NCBI RefSeq assembly: GCF_021917145.1
Contig: NC_061073.1
Span: 10,631,430-10,695,429 of the forward strand
Length of the DNA stretch: 64,000 nucleotides
DNA from: Hypomesus transpacificus
Taxonomy: Eukaryota > Chordata > Actinopteri > Osmeriformes > Osmeridae
Direction: 5' to 3'
A program made the position numbers and the translations under genes. Below the pieces are notes generated by a model, which was not told where the DNA came from, did no database searches, and saw only the letters and a list, made by a program, of their open reading frames with translations. Below, one piece after another: positions 12,965 through 24,771 of the stretch. Position 1 is the first letter of the stretch. Every line of letters starts with the position of its first letter.

Positions 12965-15900
12965 AGTACGGACACGATGTCTCCACGCTGGACCTGGTAG
13001 TTCCTCACGCTCCAGCGGTTCAGAAGGACCACGTCAGACGCAGACACTCCTTCAGGGTTCAGCGAGGGCTGTGGAAACACACACACAATGAGACACAGCA
13101 AGACACACACACACACGAAGACAGAATCCCCTCCACAAGTCTCCTCTGTCTCTGCTGGTCTCTCTTCTCCTCCTGTCTCTGCTGGTCTCTCTTCTCCTCC
13201 TGTCTCTGCTGGTCTCTCCTCTCCTCCCGTCTCTGCTGGTCTCTCTTCTCCTTCTGTCTCTGCTGGTCTCTCTTCTCCTCCCGTCTCTGCTGGTCTCTCT
13301 TCTCCTCCTGTCTCTGCTGGTCTCTCCTCTCCTCCTGTCTCTGCTGGTCTCTCCTCTCCTCCTGTCTCTGCTAGTCTCTCCTCACAGACTTGACACCTTG
13401 CTTCCCCTCAGAGCAGCACCTTTAATCCTCTCACTGCTGCAGGGTTACTCACCCAATCTGAATGTCACATTATGGTTCACACGCATCAGCTGTCACAACC
13501 TTCAGACTGGGAGGAACAACGTACCCCACACGTTCAGACTGAGAGGAACAAGTACCCCACACGTTCAGACAGTGAGAGGAACAAGTACCCCACACGTTCA
13601 GACAGTGAGAGGAACAAGCACCCCACACATTCAGACAGTGAGAGGAACAAGCACCCCACACATTCAGACAGTGAGAGGAACAACGTACCCCACACGTTCA
13701 GACAGTGAGAGGAACAAGTACCCCACACATTCAGACAGTGAGAGGAACAACGTACCCCACACGTTCAGACAGTGAGAGGAACAAGTACCCCACACATTCA
13801 GACAGTGAGAGGAACAAGCACCCCACACATTCAGCCTGTGAGAGGAAGGACGAGGGTGTAGCGAGGTGTGGATGCTGCACAGCAGTTGCTGCTAGCCTCG
13901 CCTTTCAGAGACCGTGTCTCAATGCTTGAGGCTTGTTCTTCTGCAGGAACAGTAACCACTCCACTCTGAGGAAAACGTGTTTCCCCAACCGCCATGACTG
14001 CTATCATTTAGTTATCTGTAAAATTCCAGGCCCCAAAATAATTTATTCTTGCAACTTAGTTTTGTGAGACAATATCAAGTAACTAGTGTGTGACAAAGCC
14101 CACTCAAACCTGTGGGTGACATGACAGTAGCAGAATGATTCATTAAACAGGATGCGCGAGGCCCATTTCACGCTTGCCTGAGTAATTGACAGAATATCTC
14201 TTATCTGTCAGCCGAAAATAAATATCCCTACCAGTGCTGCCAGCTGTGGAATTTATCTTTTACAGCTGGGCACGTTATCATTTTCAGTTTCAGTCATATT
14301 TCTCCTCATATTAGAAGCTGCATTGTTTCTGAGTACTTTGCAAGCTTCATAGCACAGCAGATTCATACAGACCAAACAACAACATCAGACACATGAGAAA
14401 AGTTTGACAGAACAAGATTGTCCAAGCAACAGTTCAATCTTGTGTGGTGGCCCGGGGCAGGAGAACATGGCTTTTCAAAGTGCTTCCTGTTGGGAGTCTT
14501 GAAGAGGCAAATGGCTAGAAAATGTATTAACGCTCTGTAAGAGACTGAAGTAAAACACAAAGAGTAATACTAAAATGCAAACAGCTTTGGGCATGTGACT
14601 ATCGATTCACTAAGTACTGCTTAACGAGACATCAATAACTACATTATCCAGGCAAAACAATTTGCTGTGAGGTATCCTTTTAACTGCACCATGAAATTGC
14701 ATTTAAATACTTACAAGCCATCTAAAGTCACAAGGGGTTCGAGAGGTAAAGTAAAACATTTTAACACTCAAATCATGGAACAGTGTTTACCTCTGCCCTT
14801 CACTTCACTGCTTGGGCCGCTCCTCTATTCAATCTTTACCAATGATCTTCCATTGGTTTTAGATAAAGCAAGTCTTTCAATGTTTGCTGATGATTCCACT
14901 ATATATTTAGCAGGAACTGATATTGGTGATTTAAATACAAACCTACAAAAAGAGCTACAGTTAGTGGTGAACTGGATAGGAGTAACAAATTGATTCTCAA
15001 TGTATCTAAAACTACTTGTTTAGTGGTTGGAACTCCTTTTTCTTTATGTTCCAAACCAAAACTTGAACTCAGTATAGAGAAGAATTCTGTGGAGCAAAGA
15101 GAAGAGGCTAAACTTTTGGGAGTGACGATAGATCATACATTGTCTTGGGATAGACATGTTCAAAAACTGGTAACTAAAATGGGCAACACTTTGTCTGTTA
15201 TTAAAAGGTGTGCAAAACACTTTACACCACAGACTGTCAAACAAGTAATTCATGCTTTGTTTTTTTCACACCTTGATTATTGTTCTGTTGTCTGGTCCAG
15301 CACCTCAACAATTAATATAAGAAAACTACAAGTAATACAGAATAAAGCGGCACGTGTGGCTCTCTCATGTGGGTTTAGATCGAATGTGGCTAAGATGCAT
15401 GAAAGCCTCTCGTGGTTTACAGTTAAAAACAGATTTTTTATTCACTAATGTTCTTTTTACACAATATTATAACAAACAAAACACCTTTTACTATATTTTC
15501 AAAATTATCATTTAGCAATGAGATACATCATGATGAAGAAAATTATGTCACCCTGCTGAAAATGATGGAGATGGGTTACATTTATGGAACTATCTAATTG
15601 AAAAGTGAATGTCTCAATTATTCCTTATATTATACTCTAAGTTGTATTATGGGAAATGTGATGCTAAGCTCTGACTGAGTAAAAACAATAGAGGTGTGAA
15701 ACGTTTGTTTTAGCAAAGGAAGATAGGGGAGTACCACTCTAAGGAATGCAGAGGCCTAGCCGTAAATTAGAACGTACACATAGGGCCAAGCTGCAGGAAA
15801 ACTCCTCCAAACCAAGTCCGAAACTGTCACCCAGGTCAGGCCTAGGTCTGTGTCAAGGGGTTTTATATGTTTATAAAGCACAAGCATCCCATACCAACTA

Positions 15901-17886
15901 AAAGAAAGTCTAAGATATGTGTGCACCCAACACGAGCCTGGACATGGTCAGATTTATGTAAGGACAGAGATGCCAACGTGACACAACTTCTGTAATCAGA
16001 AACCCTAGTATAGGGGCCAATTGGGTGACAAAGCGTAGAAATGGTCATCAACAGAAAGGTACCAATAATGTGAGGATGCATAATGTATCTGTGACCAACA
16101 GTGTTGTACCAATAGCAAAAAAATGACACAAATAATAGGCAGAAAATACAGTATATAAGAGGACGTTTGGAGAGAACTTGCCAGTCTGCTCTTGGGAGCT
16201 TACTCACTTGGATACCTTTTTTTTACCCTGTGTTGGAATAAACCTTTGCATCAATACTCTGAGTTTCAGTGCATCTGTTGGGACTTAGCCTGATTTTTGA
16301 CTGGTTTGGACTTAGAATAATTTTCAACGTTGGGACTTAGCCTGATTTTTGACGGGTCAACACTTAGAATAATTTTCATCGTTTGGACTTAGTTTATTTC
16401 TCACTTGTCTACACTTGGAATAATTTTCAACCTTTGGACTTAGTTTATTTTTGACCTGTACGGACTTAGGATTTTCCTCACTTAGACACTCTGATTTATT
16501 TTCACTATACACGGGAACTGGAATAATTATTTACGACAATCACTATCCAGCAAGGCATGCAGTAGGAGGTAGTTTTATGTTACCGAAGGTGAAAACCAAA
16601 TCGATTCAACGTTCAGTCAGGTATAGAGCTATGTGTGTATGGAACGCTCTTCCAAATACCATCAAACAACAAAACACCCAGTATGGTTTTAAAAAATCAC
16701 TTAAGAACCATTACCTTCAAAGACATTGCAATAATTAAGATCAATTAAGAGAGATTCAGTCATAGGGCTTTCATTATATCTTATTTAAAAATAGATATGA
16801 TATAAATTTAAAAATCTATTCGGAGTAGCGTAATCTTGTCAACTTCTCAATATTATTTATTTTTTGTGTGTGTGATTAAATGTGTTTATTGTAAATATGA
16901 TTTGTAATCTGAATAATGTCTTGTGTGTATAGTGTGAAATGTGATGTCGTAAATTGTATTGTCACATGATAGATTGTAGGACCCCAGGAAGAATAGCTTC
17001 AGCTTATGCTGGAGCTAATGGGGATCCAAATAAAACAAACAAACTAAAGTCTACTTTATCTATTTTTATAAAGGAAAGAGGATGAAAAACACTCACCAAA
17101 AAAACAGAAAATGATACACTGAGACTGAGATTCTGGTTCAAACAGAATCCATCCCAGCAGTCTGAACTCAGCAGTGTGTTGGTATTCCAAGGGTGAAGGC
17201 ATCTAGTGCTCCATGCCTGTTAACAGCTCTATCGAAGCTGCAGAACCATTAGCATCTCTCTGAAGGTTAGCAACCTTCTCAGGAGGCTATGTGATGTACT
17301 CTTTACCCACCTCGGGTCTCAGACGCCCGGCAGGCCCGCCGGGTGGAAGGAATGCCCTGCACTGGCCTGACCTTCCACAGCAACAGAACTACCATGCGTA
17401 TACACCATAAACCGGTGAAACATGGTTTTTAATATTCATGGGCATAAAATATGGAGGAGCAGCCTTTGCATTAAAATGCTACGAAATCACCACGCACATG
17501 AAAGGTTTGAACTGTGGCATAGCGCATGTTTTCTTAATGAAGAAGAAAAATACGTAAGTGTAAAGCAGACATTTTTATACATGACATCTAGGCCTCCCCG
17601 ACAAGTACAATCAAATTCCAAAGCATTGTAAGGCTGTTTACATCCTGCAGGAGGACAGCAGCATATCAGTTCTCAAGTTTAAACAACAATATCAAGCTCG
17701 AAAGGAACATGTGTGAAAGCAGAGTGGTGTCTGAAGGAAGATGGATCTCACCTGCATGGACGCCCCCTCTACCCGGGCCACGTACGCCATGCGATCCAGG
17801 ACAGTGACGGTGACTGGCACGGCCACGAAGAACCCGCTCACGAACGCCCGGAGATACTTGCGACTCGCCCGAGTGTGCTGGGCCAT
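12965..17886 (-). CDS. immp2l: IMMP2L, mitochondrial inner membrane peptidase subunit 2 (partial, two coding exons)
   Basis: Coding exons on the minus strand are 17886-17752 (ATG start; acceptor AG just upstream, exon edge 17889; donor GTGAGA) and 13068-12965 (acceptor CAG, donor GTGAGT, leaving phase 2). They encode [15 protein letters not shown]..., a hydrophobic membrane anchor [15 protein letters not shown], then RVEGASMQ and PSLNPEG..., and end at GDIVSV. In the signal-peptidase family S26, ...EGxSMxP carries the catalytic serine, here Ser43. The lysine-bearing box and C-terminus must lie in later exons, which I did not find in 1-12964. The protein acts with IMMP1L in the inner membrane to cleave signals from proteins sorted to the intermembrane space. 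The two exons lie 4.7 kb apart, with a LINE and two minisatellites in the intron. Human IMMP2L also has very long introns, so the missing exons may be off the left edge. Confidence 0.92.
13137..13385. repeat. 27-bp pyrimidine-rich minisatellite, about 9 copies
   Basis: The unit reads GTCTCTGCTGGTCTCTCTTC plus seven bases, with small variants. It lies 70 bp upstream (in the transcribed sense) of the IMMP2L exon 3 acceptor, where it is purine-rich on the transcribed minus strand. Confidence 0.92.
13505..13838. repeat. 33-bp minisatellite, about 10 copies
   Basis: Units of 33 or 34 bp contain CAGTGAGAGGAACAAG followed by (T/C)ACCCCACAC. Two alternating variants (TACCCC/CACCCC, and AACGTA with an extra base) make a composite array. 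Open frames on both strands through it are artefacts. Confidence 0.92.
13839..14800. other. gene-free intronic stretch
   Basis: IMMP2L intron 2 sequence without recognisable exon or repeat, up to the truncated start of a LINE. Confidence 0.45.
14805..17045 (+). mobile_element. 5'-truncated L2/RSg-1-like LINE, interrupted by an LTR-like insert
   Basis: From about 14805 the plus strand encodes the C-terminal half of a reverse transcriptase: [15 protein letters not shown], then [13 protein letters not shown] with the FADD catalytic motif, then [11 protein letters not shown] and [17 protein letters not shown] one-base frameshift near 14975 separates the first two blocks. The reading stops near 15448, and the matching C-terminal end ([14 protein letters not shown]... 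[16 protein letters not shown]) resumes at about 16531. The 3' tail from about 16979 (GGACCCCAGGAAGAATAGC, then GCTAATGGGGATCC and AAATAAAACAAACAAAC) is typical of salmonid RSg-1/L2-type LINEs and the SINEs that share their tail. The copy is inactive. It lies antisense in IMMP2L intron 2. Confidence 0.88.
15541..16530 (+). mobile_element. solo-LTR-like insertion inside the LINE
   Basis: About 1 kb interrupts the LINE reading frame at a point where relatives continue uninterrupted. The insert has no coding capacity but shows LTR-type signals in order: a TATATAA box at 16152-16158, AATAAA at 16237-16242 and a CT-rich stretch between. It is followed to about 16515 by four or five degenerate repeats of TTGGGACTTAG...ATAATTTTCA. 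AATTAT occurs at both suspected junctions (15541-15546 and 16525-16530) and may be a target duplication. The left end begins TGTCACCC, but the right end does not finish in the usual CA, so the borders are uncertain. No internal retroviral or Gypsy gene is present. Confidence 0.55.
17046..17751. other. IMMP2L intron 2, gene-free part
   Basis: No exon or named repeat seen between the LINE tail and IMMP2L exon 2. Confidence 0.5.
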
Positions 17887-18366
17887 TTTCTGTTTCCAGA
17901 AGAAAACACAGACCAGCCAATCAGTACTTCCGTGTGACGAGCAGAGGCCAGTGCAGGGTGAGTTCTTTAGGCACACCTCATCTAGGCCTACAGACAGTAG
18001 GTTTCATTGTACATATGGGGTATTCAACTTATTGAAATCAGAAAATCTGCCCCCACCCCCACACAGACGTTATATTTAATGTCCGCATCCTGAGTTACAA
18101 GGCAGCTGTGATAGGTCTGCAGATATGAAAAACAAGACTTTACACAAGTCCCACTTTTCAGACTTTTGAACATTAGAGGAATATTCTAGAACCTCATGCT
18201 GTCACGGATCACCTGCAGATCAGAAACAAACAAAAACATTTGAGAGAATTTTAAATGGGTCCATCAAAGATTGATGTGGTTTTCCCACCTGCCTGTTTTG
18301 GCCTGCTCACATCTTGAGACATCCCAGTGGCTCAGTTTGTGATATGAAGCCAGTCAAACATTTCAA

Positions 18367-18465
18367 AACAGAAACACCACCCGAAACAGAAACACCACCC
18401 AAAACAGAAACACCACCCGAAACAGAAACACCACCCAAAACAGAAACACCACCCAAAACAGAAAA
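18367..18465. repeat. 18-bp minisatellite, about 5.5 copies
   Basis: Units read GAAACACCACCCRAAACA with an alternating A/G at one position. The frame through it encodes a Thr/Pro/Glu repeat with no supporting gene signals. Confidence 0.9.
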
Positions 18466-21400
18466 GGTTTCCCATGCCCTCGGAGAAGCTTGTCAAACAT
18501 CTTATTGGGTCACGTTTCTCTCATGTTTGCTGAGTAAAGTGGTTTCTTGAGTTCAAACTAGTAGTGTAAGCAACAAGGGGGTCTGCAACCACATTTACAT
18601 TTAATTGTATTGCCTGAACTTTAAGTTATTATGTATGATTATGATAGAAAACAGTGGAGATGGCTCAGAAGAGGATGAGCCAGCATGCTCCAGGAAAGAA
18701 CTGCCTAGCCAATTAGAATCAACCTGCTGCTGTTCACTTCCTGCTCCTGGTTTTAGTCAGCCTGATGTAATGCAACTCATTTAGAAGCCAAGCACAGAAC
18801 AGGTGGAGTCAACTCGTATCCAGATGTGCACCCTGCCCCAACACACACACACAACCGTACAGCATCCTAATCAAAGGAACACTTTCCACATCCTGTGTAT
18901 ATTTTACGTCTTATTTAACACAGTAATCTCTTTTCCAAACCCCACCGTAGGGTATTGTAAGACATCAGTTACCATGTGCTGGAGGGAAAAAAACTCCAGC
19001 ACTGGAGCAGAAAATCCATTCTTGCATAACAATCCATCCTGACAGGAACATCCTGTCATTCCTTCATCTGTCCCTGTACAACCAGAGGAAAAGTGCTGAA
19101 TGACATTAGGCGTTGGGAGAACTATGGGGGTGACTTACAAGAGCAGCCCACATCTTCGGCATTAAAAAACATACAGTACAGTCAAGACTTGTGCCCAAAC
19201 ACACATCTCTTCTCAGAAGTGAAGAACTATGTCAGTATTGATCCAATGACCCACTTTAGCTTGAGGTTGGGGTTGAGGTTGGGGGGTACACAATACAATA
19301 TTTAGCTACAATATTTAGCTCAAGGTAACTCATAATATGCTACATGAACTCCTTCAGACAAATAGAGGTCAGAAATGCGTGTGCATAGTACTGTCTACAC
19401 CTGTATGTGTGTGCGCGTGTGTGCATGCGTGTGTTAGACAATCAACTCTCCCAACTATGTTTTATGTTTGCTACCACTGGTCTGAAACATCTTCTTTTGC
19501 AAAGCTGCCAAGAAAGGATGCAGTATTATCTGTATCAATAGCACACTGCGCGCCTTAGCTTGACATTGTTTACAGCAATGTGACAACTGCACTCAAGCAC
19601 ATTAAAGTGCGCTCCACTGAGAGAAAAAAAGCCTTTATCAAGGCTGCAGAAAAGGCATTAATACTGTCGACATGGTGACAAACGAGGTAGTGCTCTCTTT
19701 GAGCATTTGTATTCGTGCCAGTGTTCAAGTGTGCTAAAGCTGACTCTGTAACAAGCTCTGGCAACACACTAGACAGCTTATCAAAACCAAGCATTTATCT
19801 GGCATTCCATTTTACTGAGCTACCCAAACATGGGGCATTTAGCTGAGTAAGATGCTTAAATGCAGTTAGCCGTGGAGATACCGTAGTCTTTGATAACATA
19901 TTGGTTAACTAGAAAATTGGAATATCTGCCTAACTGAAGATCAGTCCTGGATCACATCGGTATTTGTCAAGGCTACGTGACAGAATCCCAAACAAGCTAC
20001 AATTGGACTCAGGTCTTGAGCAATGCCATCAGGTCCTATGACCTTATCTCCCAAGGGCTATTTCGATAAAATTGGATTCTCTGGCCATTGGGTGCCATAA
20101 CGCCAAATGAGAAGTGTTCATATCGGAGAACATTCCAGAACAATAAATCCTCGAGGGATGATGCATGGAGGCAGGAGGGGGTTCTGATTAAGGCCAGCCG
20201 TGGCTAGATTTCCCCAAACTCTCCAGTTCTGCCTCCACAGCAGTTCTGAGCTTTAGAGGAAAGCACTCAGAGCCACCGAAAACCCATGAACCAGGGACAG
20301 AGGGAGGGAGAGAGAGAGAAATATTGAAGCTTAAGAGATCCTGAGTTATGGCATCAAAAAGAACAAAGGAGAAAGTAAAGTGACCTAAAACTGTCCATTC
20401 ATCACAGCAGGTACAATCCCAAATAACACGATATTAAGTATATGAACAAAAAGGACTAGGCCTAATAAATAGAAGTTAAGCGTCCACTAGTTTGTTTCCT
20501 TCTGTCAAGCTTGTAAATCACTGGTAAGTAATAAGCTGAAATAGTCGTTCAACATACAATTTGAAAAGTTGCTATGAACAAATAAAACTGGCGACATTTC
20601 ACCGAAGGCCAAACTAAAGTGCATAGGGCGTGGACCTCAGCCTACATCCAAACAGCAGACGGTTTTTATAATGAACCGAGCATCAACGGACAGGAAGCCT
20701 GTTCTGCCAAGCGCCAGATGCCCGCCTGCTCTCTAATCTCTGCCCACGGTGCTCTGGCAGACATGAGCTCAGGGCACAGCTTGTAACAGACCACGCGCTC
20801 AGAGACAGACGTCCATTTATTCTCCGCTCCACTCTGTTGCAGCTCCGATTACTTTGTCAGGGGAACAGACGGGGGGGGACAGAGAACAGGGCGGGCCAGC
20901 CGCAAGGACGCTTGAGGATGTGAGCTACTGAGCATCCTTCAAGGTCCTTTCAGTTCACCGGTCAAATGGCGCTCACCACTTTTGAAAGGTGTGGCTGGTT
21001 CAGAGCTCAAAACAGACCAAGCTGCATCGAAAAGCTACAAGCGGACAGAACGTCAATGTGGCTCCCTGCATATCTTCCCTCGCTAACAAATACAGAACCA
21101 CAGCTCTAATGAGAGAATCCCATTGTCAATATGAAAGAGTCCTTCCTTTCCATTAGAGAGACAAAAGACGGCATGGAATGCCGGCAGCAGATTGATTTTT
21201 CCTGATGAGTGCTTATTTAAAGACGAGAGTCCTCCGCAGATGGAGAAGCGGCACCTCACTAGCTCCGTCTGTGACTACGGCAACGCAGCCAGAGCCACGC
21301 GTGAAATCGTGCATGGAGGATCCTTACAAACGGCTGAAAAACGTCTACATTCTCCCATCCACATCCATCTCCTTTGTGAGGAGACGCTCTAAAAACCAAT

Positions 21401-24400
21401 TTTAGCATATGGGTGGTGTAACATTTAATGGGAGTTTGAGTTATGTTGCAGCCTATATAAAATGGTACACTTAGTAATCCCCTTACCCTAATCACTGAAT
21501 ATTTATTCATCTTCAGACACTGTAGGGAGTGGTGTGTTCCAGGGCATGACCATGCTCACTCAGCCAAAACTAAGGTGATTATTGGAGTGGTGTCAGTTTT
21601 TGACTGTAAGCTCACAGGCTTCAGGCCTACTGCCCAGGCACACAAATGGGATTTGTCTCTGAAGCAGAACATCAGACTCAGGTCTTAAAGTCACTGCGCT
21701 GGGAACAGCATTACAACAAACCCCTACTTCAGATGACCTTGGGTATTCACTGGGAAAGTTGGAGGTCTGAGCAACAATGTAATCAACGAAGAGGGCATCA
21801 GAACTTTAATGACGCATAGGAAGAGTGGATCAATAAATACAAGGAAGGATGAATTATCCCTGGAGAAGACGTTATTTGATGTACAGTGTTGTAGAATGGG
21901 CATGCTGTGACTGAGTAGGAGAGGAGACACAGGGATGTTACTGCGATAAATAAGACATTGCAAATCGTCTCTCAGCTGTAATGTTATTTTTGTATTTTTT
22001 AGGCATACAAAGCAGGGTTGTCATGGAACTCCAACTCGCAATCCTGTCAACTACTGGATCATTATGCTGAGTAGTAATATGGTATTTAGGCAAATTACAA
22101 ACCTTTTGTCATATTTTTGTACTATAAAACATGATGCCACTCCAAAGGTTGTATGTATGTAAAACATATGGTAGACCAATAATTTTCAAAAGTAGACTGC
22201 TTTTCTGTAAACGAGCATATTCCTGTGTGTGTACTATCTGACTAGGACATAGAGACAGGGGTTTGTTGGCACACAGCATTTTTTGGTCCTTTTGAAAGTC
22301 ACAGAAACAAAATTGTTACATTAAAATGTTTGCTTTCTGGACCTGCACTCATCTACTAACATCTGAAAATCACAAACTTTTTTGGGTGAGGGTAACATTT
22401 CACTTTTATAATATCAAAAGTATTTAAAAATAAAAGTGGTCTGTGGACTAAATGTATTATAAAATTGTGTCAGATAAAAGATATTGGAAATGTGTTACGT
22501 ATAGTTAATAGACATAGAAATCAGTTACATTTTCATTTAAAATGTCAAAGTCTGTAATGAGTGATAGCTGGCTAAAATCATTTAATCACAAACTTGGGTT
22601 AAATTTGAGCGGGGTTGGTTGGGACATTGATTTTGAAGATATAGGAATTTGATTTTTATAAGTGGTAAGACATGTATTATATGTATGATGGGGGAGGGGC
22701 TACTAGGAGGGCTACAGTTAGGCTCCTGTTGGGGTTACTGTCCCTTTAAATATTGTCTAATAAGAACATTGTCAACATTCCGGTCTTCATTCTTGTTGCC
22801 TAATCCTGAGGATTAGGGATAGGGTTAAAATATACATTCCTTCAAATGAATTGCATAAAACATGTTGTTAAATTATTAATTGCTTAAAATATACTATTAA
22901 ATGTTCAAATAGTTTCTAGTGGTTGCTTCATTTCGTGTAACTGTAGCATTTTAACATTGTGCCAACCAACCCCTTGATGGGGCTGGTTGGCACACATGCA
23001 CAACATAACTTTAATAGCAAATCACCACATTTTTGAAAATATTTGTGTACATTTAAATATATTTAATTATAGCTTGGACCATAACGTTTCATTTGCTGCT
23101 GGTTAGAATACTGTAACATAAATGATGCAAGAGAAATATGGCAGACGGAAAAGTGTGCCAACCAACCCGGGTCTCCCCTATCCAATACATCCCCTTAACA
23201 CCATTATGTTGCAAGAATTCAAGTATTTGCAGTGCGTGTATATTTGTGTTGGAGTTGTTAAAAGACACATTCGTGTGGCTCAGTCAGAACTGGACTTACA
23301 CTGGATGAGAGAAATTTGCAAATCATGAGCAATCATTTCGATTTGCTTTCAACACTAGCCAAGTAACGTTTCTTAAATCAGGGAAGGCAAACTGTACCCT
23401 CAACGGGTGTTCACCCCTCACTCACACACCCACTTAGCTGGCTACTTTGTTTTGGAGTTACACGTGTGTAGAATAGTAACGCTAACAGTATCAGCACAAG
23501 GATGCCGTCAGGTTTAAAGTAACAACTTGTAAAATATCTGGTATTTGGAATATGCTAACATAAACGTTTACACAAGGACAACCACTCGTGACCTTCTCAT
23601 TACTTTTACTGCACCAATTACATCACGCGAGCTAGCCGGCTAGCTAGCTAGATAGCTAATGTAATCATGTGCACAAGTTACTAGCTATTGTGAACAAAGC
23701 AAGAGGACGTTCTACAGTCGTTTCTTCCTTAGAAGAACGGCTATTAAACTGCCAACCACTACGCCATAACATTCCTGTTTAGAGATGTTCTTCGGTCTAA
23801 AACTACAACAGCCCACGCTGATTTAACCTACCAGAGATGTTATTTCCGTGCTCGTGCTTCTCTTGGTCACTCAATGGGCGCCTGGGCGGTCCAGGGTCCT
23901 AAAGAGTAAAGGGTTACTTTTGCGGTTGGATGTTTGGTGCTGACCATGGTGCTGACGGCCGCCGAAAGTCCACGACTTTAGCCCAAGGATGGGTATACTT
24001 TTAGATCCTTTGTTCTCAAATTCCTTTTTTTGTTTGTTTACTTTGCAGAAATATATGAATGAATCCTTACTTTGAAAAGTAACTAAAGTCAACATCTTTC
24101 TACACACACACAGTTAAAAGTCAACCAAAGCGGAAGTGCTTAAGTTTCAGGGTGATATTCTTTGGGTTTTAATAGAACAGATTAAAAAGCAGGGGCCATA
24201 TCATTCTTATCTCATGTGGGAAGGAACATCCTGTTCTCTCAGCTGAATGTCTCATGGCCCATGAACAGAAATCTGGTACTGGCAACAGTATCTCCTCATT
24301 CGTTTGCTCAGAGCAATGGAAATACAAAGGGAGTGAATTATTACTCACATAGCACTTTCATGGTGACTCCTACAACCAGTTAGGGAGAGAAATTGAGCCT

Positions 24401-24700
24401 CACAGCCATGTTACATGGTAATGGAGGTCTTGTGTTAAGAAATACCTTCTTAGCAGAAAGGGAAAATGGGTGATAATAAAATAATTTAATTAAGTATGCT
24501 GGAGTAAATGTGTAAATCAATGACTAGGGCAGATTTTTTTTTTTATTCAGACAGTTACGGACTTAAACACTGATTCTAGAGAAAATGTTCAGCTGTGGAA
24601 TCAATAAGTTCAGCGAGCAAGGTTTTGACATGGCCTTGGGGCGGTAAGACTGAGGATGGATGAAGGAGGAAGCTGTAGGATTTGTTGACAGAACTTGGCG
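18466..24700. other. gene-free stretch upstream of IMMP2L exon 2
   Basis: About 6 kb without recognisable exons. GCTAGC-type repeats lie near 23630-23660, a strong hairpin at 22959-22993, and GGTTGGTTGG / CCAACCAACC motifs at about 22615, 22963 and 23158. Probably IMMP2L intron 1. Confidence 0.45.
22959..22993. repeat. 15-bp inverted repeat (hairpin)
   Basis: GTGCCAACCAACCCC and GGGGCTGGTTGGCAC are separated by TTGAT and pair with a single G-T type mismatch. The same left arm recurs at about 23153, and its complement core at about 22614. This suggests the ends of a decayed inverted-repeat element or a structured transcript, but neither is shown. Confidence 0.7.
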
Positions 24701-24718
24701 GGATTTCACTGCTTACCT

Positions 24719-24770
24719 TTGATCCAGCCGGGCTAGCTTCGGGCTGTTCATCCTCTCAGCGTGGAGATGC
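24719..24770 (-). other. immp2l: candidate non-coding first exon of IMMP2L
   Basis: On the minus strand GATCAAAG is followed by a good donor, GTAAGCAG, at about 24718. A second possible donor (CTG then GTAGGT) is near 23832. Either could join the acceptor at 17889, which lies 3 bases before the start codon. There is no transcript evidence, so this is a guess from splice-site quality and position only. Confidence 0.2.
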
Positions 24771-24771
24771 C

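Noticed and set aside
13500..13838. Regular 33-bp direct repeats that might suggest a CRISPR array
   Set aside because: Units are contiguous with no unique spacers, and the context is a vertebrate nuclear genome, so these are minisatellites.
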